Origin: an uncultured Muribaculaceae bacterium
GTDB lineage: Bacteria > Bacteroidota > Bacteroidia > Bacteroidales > Muribaculaceae
Length of the DNA: 26,287 nt
Assembly (NCBI GenBank): GCA_910588035.1
Contig: CAJUPY010000027.1
Coordinates: 1-26,287, forward strand
Direction of reading: 5' to 3'
The first letter of the stretch is position 1. Every line of letters starts with the position of its first letter. The notes below the pieces were generated by a model, which saw only the letters and a list, made by a program, of their open reading frames with translations, ran no database searches and was not told the DNA's origin. A program made the translations under genes and the position numbers. Shown piece by piece: positions 23,472 through 26,287 of this stretch.

Positions 23472-24074
23472 ATGATAAAGTTCTCAACAGTAAGAAATCT
23501 TGGAGTCGCGCTTATAGGTGCGTCGGCTCTCGCGTCGTGTTCAAACGGCGATCAGTTCGTCGGAAACTGGCAGGCATCGGCTCCGGCCGACATCACCAAT
23601 GAAATAGTGTCGGCAACCTCGGCGACCTCTCTCGTCTCGATTGATTTTACAGACAGGGAGCAGACAGCCGGCGGCAGGGTGGTCTTGTCGAGTAAATATG
23701 ACATTGTCGCGACTTCGTCAGACGGCATGGAGACATTCCTGACCGCCGCAGCTTCGGTCAACGGAGACTGGAACTATGATGTCGACGACGATGACGACCT
23801 TTTGCTGACGTTTGACTATTCGACACTCTATGTTGTGGTCAATCCTCAGGACATCAGCTTCAGGAATGCGGGTGAGCAGCAGGTCGACTCATTGATGCAG
23901 GCGGCGGTCGCGACATGGAAAAACGAGATCGAGCGTTCGTTCAGAAACACCATGACACGCTATGCCGTTGTCGAAGATGTCGAGGTTGCAAAAGACCGCA
24001 ACGTCATGAGCCTCGAGATCAGTTCTCCCGAGACTAAGATCAGGTTTATCAAGACAGCCGATCTACAGCATTGA
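23472..24074 (+). CDS. Small lipoprotein of unknown function (lipocalin-like start)
   Basis: A 200-residue lipoprotein (lipobox LASC, Cys23). The mature part opens with GDQFVGNWQASAP, reminiscent of lipocalin-like domains. It alternates likely beta-strands (SLVSIDFTDREQ, GRVVLSSKYDIVATS, DDDLLLTFDYSTLYVVV) with an acidic DVDDDDD patch, then a helix and a final strand region. No family is recognised with confidence. The ATG at 23472 gives the lipoprotein signal; the longer frame from 23436 adds 12 residues without signal character. It follows the beta-helix gene by 51 nt and ends one base before the convergent patatin gene. Confidence 0.78.
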   Translation: MIKFSTVRNLGVALIGASALASCSNGDQFVGNWQASAPADITNEIVSATSATSLVSIDFTDREQTAGGRVVLSSKYDIVATSSDGMETFLTAAASVNGDWNYDVDDDDDLLLTFDYSTLYVVVNPQDISFRNAGEQQVDSLMQAAVATWKNEIERSFRNTMTRYAVVEDVEVAKDRNVMSLEISSPETKIRFIKTADLQH

Positions 24075-24075
24075 T

Positions 24076-24927
24076 TCATCGGGTAGAGACGAACCTGATG
24101 ATTTCGTCAAGCCTGGTGGTGCAGACGTCGCGTCCCATTTGGTAGACGTGCTTCATTTTTGTGTGGTCGGTCTCGATGCGCCCAATGGGCAGCGGTTGGT
24201 CGGGAGCGATTACCAGAGTGTCGCCCCCGGCTTCTTCAACGGCGAGATAGTCGAGTTGGGCGTTATACATCAGGTGGCGTCGTCCCATGGCTTCGGCTAT
24301 CGCCGGCGCGTAGGGCATCATCATTTTGAAAAACCAGCGTGGAGCGGCTTTCTTGCGGAAGTCGCGCGGTTGGGTCAGGACTACGACGTTGCGGCTGAAC
24401 CCTCGCTTCTGAAAATATTGCAGCGGAATCGAGTCGCTTATGCCGCCGTCGAGCATAGTGCGGCCGTCGTCGACCTTGACCGGTCGCGTCAGAACCGGCA
24501 TCGAGGCAGATGCCCTGAGCCATTCGAGCGAGTCACGGTCAACGTGGTCCATTACGTAATAGACCGGTCGGCCCGTGGCTGTGTCGGTGCAGACGAGGTG
24601 AAACTCCATGGGGTCGCTTTCAAATGTCTCTATGTCGAAGATGTCGAGCTCGAGAGGCAGAACGTGATAGGCGAACTCCGCTCCGACGAGATTCCCCGTC
24701 GAGAGCAGTGACCGCACCCCCATGTAGCGCGGATCTTTGGCATATTTCAGATTGTAGCGCAAGACGCGGCCGGGCTGATGAGATTTGTAGTTGCAGCCGA
24801 AACTTGAGCCGGCCGACACGCCTACAAGGCCGTCAAACGTGATGCCGTTTTCCATCATGACATCGATCACACCTGCCGTAAACAGTCCGCGCATCGCGCC
24901 GCCTTCAAGTACAAGTCCGGTTTTCAT
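24076..24927 (-). CDS. Patatin-like phospholipase
   Basis: A 283-residue patatin-family lipid acyl hydrolase without a signal peptide. The oxyanion loop LEGGAMRGLFTAG comes first, then the nucleophile elbow GVSAGSS (Ser38), and the catalytic Asp160 in MLDGGISDS. This Ser-Asp dyad is complete. It resembles the YjjU-type bacterial patatins. Substrate unknown; these enzymes cleave phospholipid or neutral acyl esters. It is a single gene, read toward the four-gene envelope cluster with only one base between stop codons. Confidence 0.93.
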   Translation of the reverse strand: MKTGLVLEGGAMRGLFTAGVIDVMMENGITFDGLVGVSAGSSFGCNYKSHQPGRVLRYNLKYAKDPRYMGVRSLLSTGNLVGAEFAYHVLPLELDIFDIETFESDPMEFHLVCTDTATGRPVYYVMDHVDRDSLEWLRASASMPVLTRPVKVDDGRTMLDGGISDSIPLQYFQKRGFSRNVVVLTQPRDFRKKAAPRWFFKMMMPYAPAIAEAMGRRHLMYNAQLDYLAVEEAGGDTLVIAPDQPLPIGRIETDHTKMKHVYQMGRDVCTTRLDEIIRFVSTR

Positions 24928-25002
24928 AAACAGGTTTTCTTCAGAAATTATTGACGAAAATAAGAAAAATTCAGAAGAAAATGTCTCATTGTGAAGAAAA
25001 AA

Positions 25003-25034
25003 TTTGCCAGTTCAAATTATAATGGCTAAATTTG
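25003..25034 (+). promoter_or_regulatory. Promoter of tRNA-Val
   Basis: TTTG (25003-25006), 20 nt, then TAAATTTG (25027-25034): a complete Bacteroidetes promoter 40 nt before the mature tRNA. Confidence 0.75.
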
Positions 25035-25074
25035 CACTGCAAAATCGCCACAGTGCGATCGAGCGACACATAAT

Positions 25075-25149
25075 GATTCATTAGCTCAGTTGGTTCAGAG
25101 CGCCTCCTTGACAGGGAGGAGGTCATTGGTTCGAATCCAATATGGATCA
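25075..25149 (+). tRNA. tRNA-Val (GAC)
   Basis: A cloverleaf is visible: acceptor GATTCAT with ATGGATC, U8 A9, D arm, anticodon stem CCTCC/GGAGG with loop TTGACAG (anticodon GAC), and T arm ATTGG-TTCGAAT-CCAAT. CCA is not encoded directly after the discriminator base. A terminator hairpin follows. Confidence 0.95.
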
Positions 25150-25163
25150 CCCAAAAACCTGCG

Positions 25164-25196
25164 AAGGCGAGAGAGCAATCTCCCGCCTTTGTTTGT
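25164..25196 (+). terminator. Terminator after tRNA-Val
   Basis: AAGGCG and CGCCTT pair, then one A-C mismatch, then GAGA/TCTC closed by a GCAA tetraloop, followed by TGTTTGTT. It fits a factor-independent terminator 15 nt after the tRNA. Confidence 0.65.
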
Positions 25197-25216
25197 TATA
25201 GTGTAAAAATAATATT

Positions 25217-25465
25217 ATGACAGCGTCAACCTGTGATTACATACACAAAATTGCGGCGTATCTAAAAGACCAACCGATAATTAGGGCATGGCTTTTTGGC
25301 TCATATTCGCGTGGTGAAGAGACTGCCGACAGTGATATTGACATTCTTGTTGACTATGACAAGTCTAAACCGATATCACTTCTTAAAGTGTGTGGTATGA
25401 TGGCTGATTTGGAAGATATCTTAGGGAAGAAGGTTGACATGGTTGAGAATAGTCAAACTTATTGA
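25217..25465 (+). CDS. MNT-type minimal nucleotidyltransferase antitoxin, C-terminally truncated
   Basis: An 82-residue nucleotidyltransferase of the MNT/MntA type. The catalytic motif is intact: GSYSRGEETADSDIDILVDYD, i.e. GS followed by ten residues and DxD. In MNT/HepT toxin-antitoxin pairs MNT adds AMP to the HEPN toxin HepT and silences it. The protein stops right after LGKKVDMVENSQTY, whereas full-length family members usually continue for roughly 15-20 residues. The DNA directly after the stop encodes, in other frames, the C-terminal half of HepT. It may be translated but is probably no longer a working antitoxin. The base composition is more AT-rich than in the chromosomal genes to the left. 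Confidence 0.75.
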   Translation: MTASTCDYIHKIAAYLKDQPIIRAWLFGSYSRGEETADSDIDILVDYDKSKPISLLKVCGMMADLEDILGKKVDMVENSQTY

Positions 25466-25669
25466 AATTATGGGAGAGGCTGTCTATAAATTGACATCAG
25501 AGTTCAGGGAGTCTCATCCAGAAACTCCATGGGCCAGATTGAGCGCATGCGTCATGTATTAGTACATGGGTATTATACAGTCGGTTATGACTTCATTAAG
25601 GAAGTTATCGAAACAGATATCCCCCTGTTAAAAGAACAGATAAGTCGCTATCTGCGAGAAATGGATTGA
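25443..25669 (+). pseudogene. HepT-like HEPN toxin remnant (N-terminal half lost, frameshifted)
   Basis: Two reading frames together spell the second half of a HepT/DUF86 HEPN toxin. Frame one (25443-25562) reads RIVKLIEIMGEAVYKLTSEF then RESHPETPW. After a shift near 25535 the other frame (25529-25669) continues QIERMRHVLVHGYY and ends DIPLLKEQISRYLREMD. RHVLVHGY is the RX4HXY active motif of HEPN RNases. The first half of HepT is absent: its remaining coding starts inside the MNT gene's last codons. One base appears missing at the GGCC run at 25532-25535. So a deletion joined MNT to HepT and a frameshift broke the rest; no functional toxin should be made. Confidence 0.75.
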
Positions 25670-26053
25670 GGTAATTTCTATTTCAAAGTATTACTGTACG
25701 CTGAAAATTTTTGAGCGGAGACAAAATTTGGACTGATTCGATTTGGTGGAGTCAGCACTTTGTGGTTATTTTGAAGTTGCCAAACTTTAATCAATAACCA
25801 TGAGTAAAAGTGTAACTTTTACCCAAAAATGGATGTATGAATTGACTTTTGGGCAGGACTGACGCATGAAAATTAATTATCCTTACCCGGGGGCCTTTTA
25901 CCCGATTGAAAAACTCTATTTGCATACGACTAAATTAACCATTTTTCAGCCACATACACAATATAGTTGACGATTATTGACCCATACTCACGCAATTTTA
26001 AGTAAATCTTATATAAATTTCATGTGCCAACCATGAAAAAAATCGCGGAAATC
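25670..26053. other. AT-rich stretch without a recognisable gene
   Basis: No convincing coding region is seen. A 20-codon frame (25800-25862) has no recognised relative. There is a perfect 7-bp hairpin, GTAAAAG/CTTTTAC, at 25804-25822, and CTTTTACCC recurs near 25895. The tail end leads into the tRNA-Asn promoter. The low GC compared with the rest suggests acquired or decayed DNA. Confidence 0.6.
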
Positions 26054-26084
26054 TTGCACAATTGAAAAATAATGTCTAATTTTG
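26054..26084 (+). promoter_or_regulatory. Promoter of the tRNA-Asn pair
   Basis: TTG (26054-26056), 20 nt, then TAATTTTG (26077-26084). This matches the Bacteroidetes promoter pattern 42 nt before the first tRNA-Asn. Confidence 0.65.
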
Positions 26085-26125
26085 CATCGCAATTGCCCGG
26101 AGGGGCAAATTAAAGAAATGTAAAT

Positions 26126-26199
26126 GCTTCAGTAGCTCAGTTGGTTAGAGCACCTGACTGTTAATCAGGGGGTCGTTGGTTCAAGCCCATCCTGAAGCG
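26126..26199 (+). tRNA. tRNA-Asn (GTT)
   Basis: Acceptor GCTTCAG pairs with CTGAAGC and the discriminator base is G. Anticodon stem CCTGA/TCAGG has loop CTGTTAA (anticodon GTT). The T stem GTTGG/CCATC has one T-T mismatch. CCA is not encoded. A second copy starts 39 nt further on. Confidence 0.94.
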
Positions 26200-26237
26200 C
26201 ACACAATAATCATTATAAACGCATTTCTCATTTCAAT

Positions 26238-26287
26238 GCTTCAGTAGCTCAGTTGGTTAGAGCACCTGACTGTTAATCAGGGGGTCG
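26238..26287 (+). tRNA. tRNA-Asn (GTT), second copy, cut by the window edge
   Basis: The first 50 nt are identical to the preceding tRNA-Asn, including the anticodon GTT; the T arm and acceptor 3' strand lie outside the window. It is probably transcribed with the first copy from the same promoter. Confidence 0.93.

Noticed and set aside
25800..25862. 20-codon frame that might be a transposase remnant
   Set aside because: Too short and not similar to any transposase start I can recognise; no terminal inverted repeats around it.
25075..26125. Integration (att) repeat of the tRNA-Val 3' end
   Set aside because: No second copy of the tRNA-Val T-arm/acceptor sequence was found before the tRNA-Asn genes.

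Overview
The window looks like chromosomal DNA from a Bacteroidales bacterium, probably a gut Muribaculaceae-type genome. The evidence is the moderately high GC of the coding parts, the absence of Shine-Dalgarno sequences, repeated matches to the Bacteroidetes promoter pattern (TTTG, about 20 nt, TAnnTTTG), many SPII lipoproteins, and typical family members (DUF4254, FKBP_N-FKBP lipoproteins, C11 peptidase, GH9). The assignment rests on these signatures only, not on a database search.

Layout. Positions 111-8010 (minus) hold a very tight five-gene operon read right to left: a bifunctional RelA/SpoT homolog, a PgpH-type c-di-AMP phosphodiesterase, a GH9 glycosidase, a cytidylate-kinase-like protein and a dicarboxylate/amino-acid:cation symporter. 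Positions 8087-10315 (minus) hold an Lrp/AsnC regulator, a DUF4254 protein and a GT9 glycosyltransferase. Positions 10463-12657 (minus) hold three proteins of the FKBP family: a cytoplasmic FKBP, a lipoprotein FKBP and a lipoprotein with only the N-terminal domain. Positions 12817-13414 (minus) form a small stable-RNA/ribosomal unit, tRNA-Glu, rpsT (S20), tRNA-Glu, with a strong promoter at one end and a terminator hairpin at the other.

Positions 13430-14100 are a gene-free array of degenerate palindromic repeats directly upstream of recO (14155-14877, plus). Positions 14913-20276 (minus) form a second compact five-gene operon: pepT, miaA, a clostripain-family lipoprotein, an MscS channel with a large insertion and a secreted esterase. 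Across a divergent promoter region, positions 20427-24074 (plus) carry four envelope proteins: two tandem membrane-anchored proteins of unknown family that look like paralogs, a beta-helix lipoprotein and a small lipoprotein. They converge on a patatin-like phospholipase (24076-24927, minus).

The right end (24950-26287) is tRNA-rich and AT-rich. tRNA-Val is followed by the remains of an MNT/HepT-type nucleotidyltransferase toxin-antitoxin pair, about 450 nt without a recognisable gene, and two tandem tRNA-Asn genes, the second cut by the window edge. The most interesting points are the coupling of (p)ppGpp and c-di-AMP enzymes with a secreted glycosidase in one transcript, the palindromic repeat array before recO, the tandem unknown membrane proteins, the insertion in MscS and the collapsed MNT/HepT locus.
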